Positions 1-8,635 of a stretch of 64,000 bases of DNA are shown one piece after another; the first letter of the stretch is position 1; the number at the start of each line of letters is the position of its first letter. Location of the stretch: assembly GCA_036379935.1 (NCBI GenBank), contig DASVFT010000166.1, positions 1 to 64,000 of the forward strand, read 5' to 3'. The position numbers were made by a program, and so were the translations under genes. Under the pieces are notes generated by a model. That model was given only the letters and a program-made list of their open reading frames with translations, was not told the origin of the DNA and made no database searches. Source of the stretch: JAOPZW01 sp036379935. GTDB taxonomy: Bacteria > Actinomycetota > Thermoleophilia > Solirubrobacterales > Solirubrobacteraceae.

Positions 1-10
1 AACGAGCCAT

Positions 11-49
11 GACGGCGCACCGAGCGTGCAACGCGGTCGGTGCGCCGTC
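11..49. terminator. perfect 13-bp hairpin at the left edge
   Basis: GACGGCGCACCGA at 11-23 is the exact reverse complement of TCGGTGCGCCGTC at 37-49, with a 13-base loop. No T-run follows on either strand. It lies downstream of the fur gene on the minus strand, so it may end fur or a gene left of the window. Apart from this hairpin I see nothing convincing in 1-142. Confidence 0.4.
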
Positions 50-142
50 AATCCGCCCAGGCGGCCGCGACGACGACGTACGCGGCGGTCTCGACGGGCT
101 CGTTGACGGCGCCGAACGTCGCGGCGCCGGCGCGGCCATCCC

Positions 143-595
143 CTAGGAGCAATCCGCGCAGGCGCCATGGAGCACGACCTCGTGCTCTTCGACGCTGAAC
201 GGCACCCGCTGGGTCAGGCGCTTGATGCTGCGCTCGAGCTCGGGGTCCTCGAAGGGACGGACCTCGCCGCAGCGGTCGCAGACCATGTGGTGGTGATGGC
301 CGTCGGCGCGTGCCGCCTCGAAGCGCGCGAGCCCCTGGCCGACCTCCACGCGGCTGACGAGGCCGAGCTCCTCGAGCTGCTCGAGGATGCGATAGACGCT
401 TGCTCGGGCCGCCCCGCGCGCGCCGCGCTCGCGTAGGGCGTCCTCGATCTCGACCGCCGACAAAGCGCAGCGCTGCTGGTCGAGCAGCTCCAGCATCGCG
501 GTCCGCGCGCCGCCGCGCCGGTAGCCCGCCGCCGACAGCGTGCGTACGGCGTGCTCGGCCCATGAGCGCGGCTCGTGCGTGGGACTCATTCCCAA
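143..595 (-). CDS. Fur-family metal-responsive transcriptional regulator
   Basis: A 150-residue protein with the standard Fur layout. An N-terminal winged helix (about residues 10-85, including RASVYRILEQLEELGLVSRV) is followed by a metal-binding dimerisation domain with the His cluster DGHHHHMVCDRCGEVRPF and a C-terminal Cys pair (HGACADCS). The CxxC plus terminal CADC pattern is typical of structural-zinc Fur/Zur/PerR proteins. The sequence does not say which metal is sensed. The gene is divergent from the chromate transporter; the two starts are about 60 bp apart, so the regulator may act there. An internal ATG two codons in is an alternative start. Confidence 0.9.
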   Translation of the reverse strand: MGMSPTHEPRSWAEHAVRTLSAAGYRRGGARTAMLELLDQQRCALSAVEIEDALRERGARGAARASVYRILEQLEELGLVSRVEVGQGLARFEAARADGHHHHMVCDRCGEVRPFEDPELERSIKRLTQRVPFSVEEHEVVLHGACADCS

Positions 596-656
596 CAGGC
601 TAGCGCCGCGGGCCGGCGCTCACGCGGGCCTGGCCCGGTCAGGTATCGTCGCCGCC

Positions 657-1829
657 GTGGCCGCGGAGGCGCGCGTGAGTCCGCCCGACCTCAGTGCGGT
701 GCTGCGTGCCTGGGGGCGCATCGGCTGCATCGGCTTCGGCGGCCCGCCGACGCACATCGCGCTCCTGCGCGAGCTGTGCGTCGAGCGGGAGCGCTGGCTC
801 GACGACCGCGAGTTCGAGGACGCCGTCGCGGCGTGCAACATGCTGCCCGGGCCCGCTTCGACCCAGCTCGCGATCTACTGCGCGTGGCGCGTGCGCGGCA
901 CGGCGGGAGCGCTCGCCGGCGGGGCGGCCTTCATCGCCCCGGGCCTGATCGCCATCCTGGCGCTCGCGGCCCTGTTCCTCGCCGGATCCCCGCCGCGCTG
1001 GGTGCGGGGCGCGGGGGCCGGCGCAGGTGCGGCGATCGCCGCGGTCGCCGTGCAGGCGGGGTCGAGCCTGGTTCCCGGGAGCTGGCGGCGCGCACGAGCA
1101 TCGAGCCCGGCGCGCTGGGCGCTGTACCTGGGGCTCGGACTCGCGGCGGCGGCGGCGATCGGCCGGTGGCTCGTCCTCGTGCTGCTGGCCTGCGGCATCG
1201 TCGAGCTCGTCGCCCAAGGAGCGCTCCGGCGCGATCGCGGCACCGCCGTGGCCGCCCCCGTCGTCCCGGTCCTCGCCGCCGCCTTGGGAGGCGGGACCCT
1301 CGTCGCCCTGGCCTGGGTCGCCTTGAAGGTCGGCGCGCTCTCCTACGGCGGCGGCTTCGTGATCATCCCGCTCATGCAGGCCGACGCGGTCGACCACTTC
1401 CACTGGATGAGCGCGAGCCAGTTCCTCAACGCGGTCGCGCTCGGTCAGGTGACGCCGGGCCCGGTGACCCATACGGTCGCGGTCGTCGGGTACGCGGCGG
1501 CCGGCGTGGGCGGCGGCCTCCTCGCGGCGGCGGTCGCCTTCTCGCCGTCGTTCGCCTTCATCCTCCTGGGCGGTCGCCACTTCGATCGCCTGCGCGCCGA
1601 CGCTCGCGTGCGCGCCTTCCTGGACGGCGCCGGACCGGCGGCCGTGGGCGCGATCTTCGGCTCGGCCATCCCGCTGGCCCGCGCCCTCGTCGAAACGTGG
1701 CAGTTCGCGCTCCTCGCCGCGGCGGCCGTCACGCTGCTGGCGCTGCGCCGCGGCGTGGTCTTCACCCTGGTGGGCGCCGGCGCGGCCGGCGTCGCGATCG
1801 CGCTGGCCGGCGGTCCACTGCCGCGCTGA
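657..1829 (+). CDS. chrA: chromate transporter ChrA, two-domain CHR family
   Basis: Polytopic membrane protein, about 390 residues from GTG 657; GTG 675 is also possible, and an upstream ATG at 540 would run back through the fur promoter. It has two homologous CHR halves. The first starts with GRIGCIGFGGPPTHIALL and NMLPGPASTQLA. The second has VGALSYGGGFVIIPLMQ and ALGQVTPGPVTHT. The FGGP/YGGG and PGP signatures are those of the long-chain CHR family, whose studied members export chromate. Substrate is family-level inference. It stands alone, divergent from fur, with the DUF2267 gene 51 bp downstream. Confidence 0.85.
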   Translation: MAAEARVSPPDLSAVLRAWGRIGCIGFGGPPTHIALLRELCVERERWLDDREFEDAVAACNMLPGPASTQLAIYCAWRVRGTAGALAGGAAFIAPGLIAILALAALFLAGSPPRWVRGAGAGAGAAIAAVAVQAGSSLVPGSWRRARASSPARWALYLGLGLAAAAAIGRWLVLVLLACGIVELVAQGALRRDRGTAVAAPVVPVLAAALGGGTLVALAWVALKVGALSYGGGFVIIPLMQADAVDHFHWMSASQFLNAVALGQVTPGPVTHTVAVVGYAAAGVGGGLLAAAVAFSPSFAFILLGGRHFDRLRADARVRAFLDGAGPAAVGAIFGSAIPLARALVETWQFALLAAAAVTLLALRRGVVFTLVGAGAAGVAIALAGGPLPR

Positions 1830-1880
1830 GCGGCATCGCTCCGGCTTGGCGCGGGGCGACGGAGGCCTACCGCCGAGGTC

Positions 1881-2312
1881 ATGACCACCGGCACCGTCGA
1901 CGCAATCGAGCGCAGCGCCCAGAAGGCCAACGAGTGGGTGAACGACATGGCTCGCGAGTTGGACGCCGACGATGAGGCGTACGCGTGGCGCGTCCTGCGC
2001 AGCTACCTCCAGGTGCTGCGCGATCGGCTGACCATCGACGAGGCAGCCCAGCTCGCCGCGCAGCTCCCTCACCTGCTGCGGGGCGTCTTCTACGAGGGCT
2101 TCGATCCGGGCCACCAGCCCGAGAAGATCCGCGATCGCGAGACCTTCCTCGCCCGCCTCGCGGAGCGCGCCAACCTCAGCGACCCGGCGGAGGCGGCCCG
2201 CGCGGCGGCCGCCGCCACGCGGGTGCTGCGCCAGCACGTGAGCCAGGGCGAGGTCGAGGACGTGCTCGCCCAGCAGCCCGCGGAGATCCGCGAGCTCCTC
2301 GAGCGCGCCTAG
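1881..2312 (+). CDS. DUF2267 domain protein
   Basis: A 143-residue soluble helical protein. The block AYAWRVLRSYLQVLRDRLT followed by EAAQLAAQLPHLLRGVFYEG is the characteristic start of DUF2267, and a second helical repeat follows. No signal peptide or membrane span. Function is unknown; such proteins often sit near stress or phosphoribosyltransferase genes, as here, where the next gene starts 19 bp downstream. That spacing suggests co-transcription with the phosphoribosyltransferase-esterase fusion. Confidence 0.85.
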   Translation: MTTGTVDAIERSAQKANEWVNDMARELDADDEAYAWRVLRSYLQVLRDRLTIDEAAQLAAQLPHLLRGVFYEGFDPGHQPEKIRDRETFLARLAERANLSDPAEAARAAAAATRVLRQHVSQGEVEDVLAQQPAEIRELLERA

Positions 2313-2331
2313 ACGCCGGGAGGTCGATGCG

Positions 2332-4287
2332 ATGGCGATCGCGGCAGAGCGCTTCCGCAACCGGACGCACGCGGGCCGGCTCCTGGCGGAACGCCTGCGC
2401 CACTACGCGCATCGCGACGACGTCGTCGTCCTCGCCCTGCCGCGCGGCGGGGTGCCGGTCGCCTTCGAGGTGGCACGAGCGCTCGACGTCCCGCTGGACG
2501 TCTTCGTCGTGCGCAAGCTGGGCGTTCCCGGCCACGAGGAGCTGGCCATGGGCGCCATCGCCACGGGCGGCACGCGGGTCCTCAACAAGGAGCTGGTCGA
2601 GTCGCTCGACCTGCCGCCGGAATGGATCGAGGCCATCGACGCCAAGGAACGGCGCGAGCTCGAGCGCCGCGAGCACGCGTACCGCGGCGGTCGGCCGCCG
2701 CCCGATCTTTCTGGCCGCACCGTGATCCTCGTCGACGACGGCCTGGCCACGGGATCGACGATGCTCGCCGCCGTGTGGGCCGTGCGCCAGGAGGAGCCGG
2801 CCCGGGTCGTCGTCGCGGTCCCGGTCGCGGACCCGCGCGTGTGCGAGGCGCTGCGCGGCGAGGCCGACGAGGTCGTCTGCCTGCACACGCCCGACCGCTT
2901 GCAGGCGGTCGGCGTGTGGTACGAGGACTTCTCGCAGACGACCGACGACGAGGTGCGCGAGCTGCTCGAGCGCGCCCGCCGTCCGCCGCCCGCGCGGGGA
3001 CCCGAGTCGGTGCGCGCGCTCACGGGCGACGCCAGCGACTACGACGGACTGATCGAGCGCGCCGCGACTGCGAGCTACGTGCTCGTGGGCGAGGCCTCGC
3101 ACGGCACGGAGGAGTTCTACCGCGAGCGTGCGGAGATCACGAAGCGGCTCATCGTCGAGCAGGGCTACACGGCCGTCGCCGTCGAGGCCGACTGGCCCGA
3201 CGCCTATCGGGTCAACCGCTTCGTGCGCGGTGCCGGCGACGACGCCCACGCCCGCGAGGCGCTGTCGGACTTCAAGCGCTTCCCGGTGTGGATGTGGCGC
3301 AACACGGTCGTGGCCGACTTCGTCGATTGGCTGCGCGCGCACAACGACGCGCTGCCACCCGACGCGCCCAAGGTCGGCTTCTACGGCCTCGACCTCTACA
3401 GCCTCTACACGTCGATGGACGAGGTCGTGCGCTTTCTCGAGCGCGTCGATCCCGAGGCCGCCAAGCGCGCCCGCGAACGCTACGCGTGCTTCGATCACTT
3501 CAGCCGCGACCCGCAGGTCTACGCCTACGAGACGGGCCTGTCCGGGGCCGAGCCGTGCGAGCAGCAGGCCATCGAGCAGCTGCTCGAGCTCGGGCAACGC
3601 GCCGCCGAGGCGGCGAGCCGCGACGGGCACATCGACGAGGACGGCCAGTTCTACGCCGAGCAGAACGCGCGCCTGGTGGTCAACGCCGAGGAGTACTACC
3701 GCGCGATGTTCCGCGGGGGCATCGAGACCTGGAACATGCGCGATCGGCACATGGCCGAGACGCTCGACGCCATCGTCGCCCACCTCACGAGCACCCAGGG
3801 CGAGACGAAGGCGGTCGTGTGGGAGCACAACTCGCATCTGGGCGACGCCCGCGCCACGGAGCTCGGACAGTCCGGCGAGCTCAACGTCGGTCAGCTCGTG
3901 CGCGAGCGTCACGGCGACCAGGCCCTGCTCGTCGGCTTCACGACCTACACCGGCACGGTCACGGCGGCCTCGGACTGGGGCGGGCCGGCGGAGCGCAGGC
4001 ACGTTCGCCGGGCGCTGCCCGGAAGCTGGGAGGAGCTCTTTCACGAGCACGGCGTCGAGCGCTTCCTGCTGGACCCGCGTGAGCTCCACGGACGGCTGCT
4101 CGAGCGCGCGATCGGCGTCGTCTACCGCCCCGAGACCGAGCGCATCTCCCACTACTTACACGCCCGCATCGCCGAGCAGTTCGACGCCGTCATGCACCTC
4201 GACGAGACCCACGCGCTGGAGCCGCTGGAGCGCACGAGCCAGTGGGAGACCGGCGAGCTGCCCGAGACCTATCCATGGGGCGTGTAG
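2332..4287 (+). CDS. phosphoribosyltransferase-erythromycin esterase fusion
   Basis: A 651-residue two-domain protein. Residues about 1-215 form a type I phosphoribosyltransferase with the PRPP-binding loop VILVDDGLATGSTM. Residues about 235-640 form an erythromycin-esterase fold with GEASHGTEEFY, EADWPDAYRVNRFV and WEHNSHLGDAR, carrying the His/Glu residues this family uses. The two domains occur joined or adjacent in many bacteria, so the fusion is known, but the reaction is not. Macrolide hydrolysis cannot be assumed. RBS GGGAGGTCG precedes ATG 2332. Cytoplasmic; no signal peptide. Confidence 0.85.
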   Translation: MAIAAERFRNRTHAGRLLAERLRHYAHRDDVVVLALPRGGVPVAFEVARALDVPLDVFVVRKLGVPGHEELAMGAIATGGTRVLNKELVESLDLPPEWIEAIDAKERRELERREHAYRGGRPPPDLSGRTVILVDDGLATGSTMLAAVWAVRQEEPARVVVAVPVADPRVCEALRGEADEVVCLHTPDRLQAVGVWYEDFSQTTDDEVRELLERARRPPPARGPESVRALTGDASDYDGLIERAATASYVLVGEASHGTEEFYRERAEITKRLIVEQGYTAVAVEADWPDAYRVNRFVRGAGDDAHAREALSDFKRFPVWMWRNTVVADFVDWLRAHNDALPPDAPKVGFYGLDLYSLYTSMDEVVRFLERVDPEAAKRARERYACFDHFSRDPQVYAYETGLSGAEPCEQQAIEQLLELGQRAAEAASRDGHIDEDGQFYAEQNARLVVNAEEYYRAMFRGGIETWNMRDRHMAETLDAIVAHLTSTQGETKAVVWEHNSHLGDARATELGQSGELNVGQLVRERHGDQALLVGFTTYTGTVTAASDWGGPAERRHVRRALPGSWEELFHEHGVERFLLDPRELHGRLLERAIGVVYRPETERISHYLHARIAEQFDAVMHLDETHALEPLERTSQWETGELPETYPWGV

Positions 4288-4427
4288 GTCAGGTCTCGGG
4301 GCCGGGGACGGAGGCGGAGGACCTGCGGACCGCGCGCCTTCGCTTGGACGTCGACCTCCTCGGCGAGCGCGTGATCGGCGCGATCGACTGGCTGGCCTCG
4401 CACCTCCCGCGGTCGCCGACGCGCTAG
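4275..4427 (+). CDS. possible small ORF, 50 residues
   Basis: An ATG 13 bases before the end of the fusion gene opens a 50-codon frame with strongly GC-biased third positions and a natural-looking sequence (ERVIGAIDWLASHLPRSP). It ends 4 bases inside the 3' end of the convergent FMN gene. Nothing recognisable. It could be chance coding in a GC-rich gap. Confidence 0.3.
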   Translation: MGRVGQVSGPGTEAEDLRTARLRLDVDLLGERVIGAIDWLASHLPRSPTR

Positions 4428-5728
4428 ATCGGCACCCCGGGGATCCAGTTCGTTCCGGCGAGCGGCACGCGCGCCATCGCGGCGGCCTCGACAGTGAGCG
4501 CGACGAGGTCCTCGGGCTCGAGGTTCTGGACGTGTGACTTGCCGCAGGCGCGAGCGAGGGTCTGCGTCTCGAGGACCATGGTGCGCAGGTAGTTGGCCAG
4601 CCGCCGGCCCCCGAGCTCGGGATCGAAGCGCGCGGCGAGCTCGTCGTTCTGCGTCGAGATCCCGACCGGGTCGCGGCCCTCCTGCCAGTCGTCGTAGAAC
4701 CCCGGCGCGGTGCCGATGCGCTCGTAGTCGTCGGCGAAGGCAGGCGAGTTGTCGCCCAGCGCGATGAGCGCGGCCACCCCGATCGAGACCGCGTCGGCCC
4801 CGAGCGCGAGCGCCTTGGCGACGTCGGCGCCCGAGCGGATCCCGCCCGAGACCACGAGCTGCACGCGGCGGTGCATGCCGAGCTCCTGGAGCGCCTCGAC
4901 GGCGAGACGCACGGCCGGCAAGGTCGGTATCCCGACGTGCTCGATGAAGACGTCCTGGGTGGCCGCGGTCCCGCCCTGCATGCCGTCGAGCACAACGACG
5001 TCCGCGCCCGCCTTGACCGCGAGCGCCACGTCGAAGTACGTGCGCGACGCCCCGATCTTGACGAAGATCGGCTTCTCCCAGTCGGTGATCTCGCGCAGCT
5101 CCTCGATCTTGATCTCGAGATCGTCGGGCCCCGTCCAGTCGGGGTGACGGCACGCGCTGCGCTGGTCGATGCCCGGCGGGAGGTCGCGCATCTCCGCGAC
5201 GCGGTCGGAGATCTTCTGGCCCAGGAGGATGCCGCCGCCGCCGGGCTTGGCGCCCTGCCCGATCACGATCTCGATGGCGTCGGCGCGGCGCAGGTCGTCG
5301 GGGTTCATCCCGTAGCGCGAGGGCAGGAGCTGGTAGACGAGGGTCTTCGAGGCCGCGCGCTCCTCGGGCGTCATGCCGCCGTCGCCCGTCGTCGTCGACG
5401 TGCCCATCATGCTCGCGCCGCGTCCCAGCGCCTCCTTGGCCGGCGCCGAGAGCGCACCGAAGCTCATCCCGGCGATGGTGATCGGGATGTCGAGCTCCAG
5501 GGGGCGCTTGGCGTGCCTGGTGCCGAGCACGACGTTCGTGTCGCAACGCTCGCGGTAGCCCTCGAGCGGGTAGCGCGAGACGCTGGCACCCAGGAGCAGG
5601 AGGTCGTCGAAGTGGGGGAGGCGGCGCTTGGCGCCGAAGCCGCGGATGTCGTAGACGCCCTCGCGCGCGGCGCGCTGGATGTCGTCGATGACCTCGCGGC
5701 TGTAGAGGGCCGACTCGCGCAGCGCCAT
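4424..5728 (-). CDS. FMN-binding glutamate-synthase domain protein, copy 1 (MgsC/GlxD-like) without the Cys cluster
   Basis: A 434-residue stand-alone version of the glutamate synthase FMN domain, a TIM barrel that would build glutamate or an N-substituted glutamate. Family hallmarks are present: GMSFGALS, GEGGM-like GDGGMTPEE, the flavin/2-oxoglutarate segment IGQGAKPGGGGILLG, SGGIRSGADVAKALALGADA and RACGKSHVQNLEPEDLVALT. Where copy 2 has CYHCHTGRCPVG, this protein has a segment ending EGRDPVGIST, with no cysteine, so no iron-sulfur cluster is expected. It is third in an operon with the glutaminase and GXGXG genes, whose stop lies 2 bases before this start. The nearest named relatives are subunit C of N-methylglutamate synthase and rhizobial GlxD. 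Confidence 0.85.
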   Translation of the reverse strand: MALRESALYSREVIDDIQRAAREGVYDIRGFGAKRRLPHFDDLLLLGASVSRYPLEGYRERCDTNVVLGTRHAKRPLELDIPITIAGMSFGALSAPAKEALGRGASMMGTSTTTGDGGMTPEERAASKTLVYQLLPSRYGMNPDDLRRADAIEIVIGQGAKPGGGGILLGQKISDRVAEMRDLPPGIDQRSACRHPDWTGPDDLEIKIEELREITDWEKPIFVKIGASRTYFDVALAVKAGADVVVLDGMQGGTAATQDVFIEHVGIPTLPAVRLAVEALQELGMHRRVQLVVSGGIRSGADVAKALALGADAVSIGVAALIALGDNSPAFADDYERIGTAPGFYDDWQEGRDPVGISTQNDELAARFDPELGGRRLANYLRTMVLETQTLARACGKSHVQNLEPEDLVALTVEAAAMARVPLAGTNWIPGVPI

Positions 5729-5729
5729 C

Positions 5730-6443
5730 TCAGAAGTCCCCCGCCTGGTCGATGGTGAAGTTGTAGAGCCGGCGCGCCGATCCGTAGCGGCGGAAGTCGG
5801 CGGGGTCGGCGTCGCCCATCCCGGCCTGCTCGAGCAGCGCCCCGAGCGCCGAGCGATGCTCCTCGCGCAGCTCCTTCTCGATGCAGTCGGCCCCCAGGCC
5901 CGTCGCCGTGCCGCGCACGAAGAGCTGGGCCTCGTAGAGCGAGTCGCCCAGCGCCTCGCCGGCCTCGCCGCACACCACGAGCCGGCCCTTCTGGGCCATG
6001 AACGCGCTCATGTGCCCGACCGAGCCGCGCACGACGATGTCGGCGCCCTTCATCGAGATGCCGCAGCGCGACGAGGCATCGCCCTGGATGACGAGGAGGC
6101 CGCCACGGCCCGTCGCCCCGGCCGACTGGCTGGCGTTGCCCTCGACGAGGACCGTGCCCGACATGATGTTCTCGGCCACCCCGACGCCGCAGTTGCCGTG
6201 CACGCGGACCGTGGCCTGCTGGTTCATGCCGGCGCAGTAGTAGCCGACGTGGCCCTCGACGTCGATCTCGAGCGGCGCGTCGAGCCCGACCGCGATGGCG
6301 TGCTTGCCGCCCGGGTTGACGATCCGCCAGCGCCGCGTCGGCCCCGCACCTTCGGCGGCGGCATGCAGGCGCGCATTGAGCTCGCGCAGCGACGTGGTCG
6401 CCAGGTCGAAGACCTCGACGGCCGGCTCGGTCTCCGTGGCCAT
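5730..6443 (-). CDS. GXGXG-domain protein, copy 1 (MgsB/GlxC-like)
   Basis: A 237-residue right-handed beta-helix protein equivalent to the C-terminal domain of large glutamate synthase subunits. The glycine-rich rungs are visible: GHVGYYCAGMNQQATVRVHG, GVGVAENIMSG, GRGGLLVIQGDA and GALGDSLYEAQ-like repeats, ending FRRYGSARRLYNFTID. ATG 6443 overlaps the glutaminase stop (ATGA), so the genes are translationally coupled. The domain is structural and brings the other two into register; it has no activity of its own. Confidence 0.88.
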   Translation of the reverse strand: MATETEPAVEVFDLATTSLRELNARLHAAAEGAGPTRRWRIVNPGGKHAIAVGLDAPLEIDVEGHVGYYCAGMNQQATVRVHGNCGVGVAENIMSGTVLVEGNASQSAGATGRGGLLVIQGDASSRCGISMKGADIVVRGSVGHMSAFMAQKGRLVVCGEAGEALGDSLYEAQLFVRGTATGLGADCIEKELREEHRSALGALLEQAGMGDADPADFRRYGSARRLYNFTIDQAGDF

Positions 6444-7348
6444 CAGACGAGCGCGCGCTCCCACACGTACAGCGTGGCCGGCGCGGGCTCCCAGACGTTG
6501 GCGTCCTCGGCACCGGGCAGCACCGCGATCGCGCGGTACTCGGAGGCCATCGCCACCCAGTCGTCGGTCTCGGCGAGCACCGCGGGCTTGCAGGCGATGG
6601 GGTCGCGCAGCACGGCGAAGCCGTCGGCCGTCCCGACCGCGAAGGTGAAGAAGCCGTCGAGGTCGCGCAGGCAGCCATCGAGAGCCTCGCGCAGGTCGGC
6701 GCCCTCGCGCAGCCGCCAGGTCAGGTAGCCCGCGGCGACCTCGGTGTCGTTGTCCGTTTGGAAGGTCATGCCCTCGCGCTGGAGCTCGCGGCGCAGGCGG
6801 TTGTGGTTGGAGAGCGAGCCGTTGTGCACGAGGCAGAGGTCCAGGCCCGTGGAGAAGGGATGGGAGTGCTGGGTGGTGACCCGGCTCTCGGTGGCCATGC
6901 GCGTGTGTCCGAGCGCGTGGCTGCCCTGGATGTCGTCGAGCGCGAACCGCGCGACGAAGTCCGACGGGAGTCCGGCCTCCTTGTAGATCTCGATGCGCTC
7001 GCCGACGCTCATCACGCGCAGCTCGGGGTGGCGCTCGCGCAGCCAGGTCTGGATGCGCTCGCCGTCGGCGTCGACGACGAAGACCGCGTGGCTGGCGCGC
7101 ACCTCGGGCTCGGGGTCGCCGCCGAAGGCGCCCGCCAGGCCCTCGGCCACCCGCGCCCAGTCGTAGCCGGGCTCGGGCGAGAACAGCGAGACCTTGCTGG
7201 CGCCGGGCGGCGCCGGGTCGCGGTAGATCGCCACCCCCGCGCTGTCGGGGCCGCGGTCGTTGAGCTGCGAGAGCATGGCCCCGAGGTGCTCGCCGAGGCG
7301 GTCGGTGACCACCGCAGACTTCCCGAACAGGCCGACGATTCCGCACAT
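6443..7348 (-). CDS. class II glutamine amidotransferase, copy 1 (MgsA/GlxB-like)
   Basis: A 301-residue Ntn-type glutaminase that starts MCGIVGLFG, so Cys2 becomes the catalytic N-terminal nucleophile. Conserved segments are RGPDSAGVA, GHTRMATES, HNGSLSNHN and TDNDTEVAAGYL. It would release ammonia, or in N-methylglutamate synthases methylamine, from a glutamine-type amide for the FMN subunit. It is first in the operon with the GXGXG and FMN genes. A TAAGAT -10-like box ends 6 bases before the ATG, suggesting a leaderless message. Confidence 0.9.
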   Translation of the reverse strand: MCGIVGLFGKSAVVTDRLGEHLGAMLSQLNDRGPDSAGVAIYRDPAPPGASKVSLFSPEPGYDWARVAEGLAGAFGGDPEPEVRASHAVFVVDADGERIQTWLRERHPELRVMSVGERIEIYKEAGLPSDFVARFALDDIQGSHALGHTRMATESRVTTQHSHPFSTGLDLCLVHNGSLSNHNRLRRELQREGMTFQTDNDTEVAAGYLTWRLREGADLREALDGCLRDLDGFFTFAVGTADGFAVLRDPIACKPAVLAETDDWVAMASEYRAIAVLPGAEDANVWEPAPATLYVWERALV

Positions 7349-7354
7349 GGCGCG

Positions 7355-7360
7355 ATCTTA
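7355..7360 (-). promoter_or_regulatory. putative -10 box of the first glutamate-synthase-like operon
   Basis: On the minus strand TAAGAT is followed by 6 bases and then the ATG at 7348, so transcription would start at about the A of the start codon. No clear -35 is visible. Confidence 0.3.
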
Positions 7361-7399
7361 GTGTCGCCCACCACCACCGGCAGTGGGCAGGAACCCCAC

Positions 7400-7411
7400 A
7401 ATTCGGCGGAA
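7400..7411. promoter_or_regulatory. AATTCGGCGGAA motif, shared with the amt promoter
   Basis: The 12-mer differs by one base from AATTCGGCCGAA at 11216-11227 upstream of amt. Both contain a (near-)palindrome TTCGGCSGAA and both lie in upstream regions of nitrogen genes. A common regulator, perhaps the PucR-like protein encoded between them, is inference. Confidence 0.35.
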
Positions 7412-7423
7412 GGTTATGTGACT

Positions 7424-8635
7424 TCAGTCCATGTCCAGGAGCCCAAGCCGGCTCGCCAACCACGGCGCGGGCACGGCCTGTACGGCCAGCGTGACGATGA
7501 TCGCGAGCGCGACGACGCTCGCGAGCTGTTCGCCGTTCGGGACCGCCAGCGCCGCGAGCACGCCGACCAGCGCGGCGGGCACGACGCCCGTCTCGCGGGT
7601 CCAGCACACAAAAGCCAGCTCCGCGCGGCTCCAGCGGCTGCGCCGGTCCGGGAGCATGCAGATCGCCACCGTCGCCGGGCGCGCGACGAGCAGCAGGACC
7701 GCGACCACCGCCAGGCCGGGAAGGAGGTCCTCACCGAGCCTGTGGAAGGGCAGGTTGGCGCCCACCAGCACGAAGACGAAGATCGTCACGATGTCCGCGA
7801 GGCTGCGCGCCGTGATGACGAGGTCGCGCTTGTGCTCGTCGTGCATCGAGAGCCCGAGCATGCGCATGTTCCCGACGATGAGGCCGGCGAGGAAGGCGCC
7901 CAGATAGCCGCTGCCACCCGCGAAGTCGAGCGAGACGTACGACATCGCCACGACGGCCAGCACCGCGATCGCCGCGGACTCACGCCAGATGCCCGCGCGG
8001 CGGCTCGAGATCGCCGCCGATAGCACGATGCCGGCCAGTACGCCCCCCGCCGTGCTCAGCGCGAGCTGGCCGACGAAGTCTCCCGCCGGTCCCGTCAGCG
8101 AGTCGTGCCCGGAGAGCAGCGCGCCGGCGACGGCGAGCGCGAGCACCGCGCCCGTCGGGTCGTTGAAGGCCGACTCGGCCACCACGGTCTGGGCAACCTT
8201 CGGACGCAGGCGCGAGCCGATGAAGAGCGGGATCAGGATCGCCGGGTCGGTCGGGGAGAGCACCGCCCCGATGAGAAGCCCCTGCTCGAACGGAAGGCCG
8301 AAGACCAGCGCGGCCGCCCCACCGGTGATGAGCGCGGTGACGATGACGCCTGGCACCGCGAGCAGGCCGAGGCTGAGCCAGACCTTGCGCAGGATGTCGA
8401 GCGACAGGTTCAGCCCGCCGTAGAAGAGGATCGAGGACACGCCGAGGGTGAACACGAGCTGGGCGCCGAGCGAGTCGAGCGGGACGTCGAGCACGTCGAG
8501 CGCCGAAGGACCCAGCAGCGCCCCGAGGCCGAGCAGGAAGACGATCTCGGGGACGCGCAGCAGCGTGGCCAGCAGCCGGGCGACGAGCCCGGCCACGAGC
8601 AGGAGGCTGAGCGTCAGGATGATGTCGCGCGTCAT
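7424..8635 (-). CDS. CPA1-type cation/proton antiporter (NhaP family)
   Basis: A 403-residue, roughly 12-span membrane protein. Core motifs of monovalent cation:H+ antiporters are visible: AVLSPTDPAILIPLF and ESAFNDPTGAVLAL, where the ND pair is the ion-binding site of CPA1 proteins. It likely exchanges Na+ or K+ for H+ at the inner membrane. Its start overlaps the stop of the upstream sensor-like gene by 4 bases (ATGA), so the two are coupled. No C-terminal regulatory domain is present. Confidence 0.88.
   Translation of the reverse strand: MTRDIILTLSLLLVAGLVARLLATLLRVPEIVFLLGLGALLGPSALDVLDVPLDSLGAQLVFTLGVSSILFYGGLNLSLDILRKVWLSLGLLAVPGVIVTALITGGAAALVFGLPFEQGLLIGAVLSPTDPAILIPLFIGSRLRPKVAQTVVAESAFNDPTGAVLALAVAGALLSGHDSLTGPAGDFVGQLALSTAGGVLAGIVLSAAISSRRAGIWRESAAIAVLAVVAMSYVSLDFAGGSGYLGAFLAGLIVGNMRMLGLSMHDEHKRDLVITARSLADIVTIFVFVLVGANLPFHRLGEDLLPGLAVVAVLLLVARPATVAICMLPDRRSRWSRAELAFVCWTRETGVVPAALVGVLAALAVPNGEQLASVVALAIIVTLAVQAVPAPWLASRLGLLDMD

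Noticed and set aside
48..142. Protein-like tail (NEPVETAAYVVVAAAWAD) on the minus strand after fur
   Set aside because: No start codon or RBS in this short frame; the longer frame is a shadow of fur. Too short to call.
2332..4287. Macrolide resistance gene
   Set aside because: The erythromycin-esterase domain is fused to a phosphoribosyltransferase in a non-mobile, housekeeping-like context; resistance cannot be inferred.
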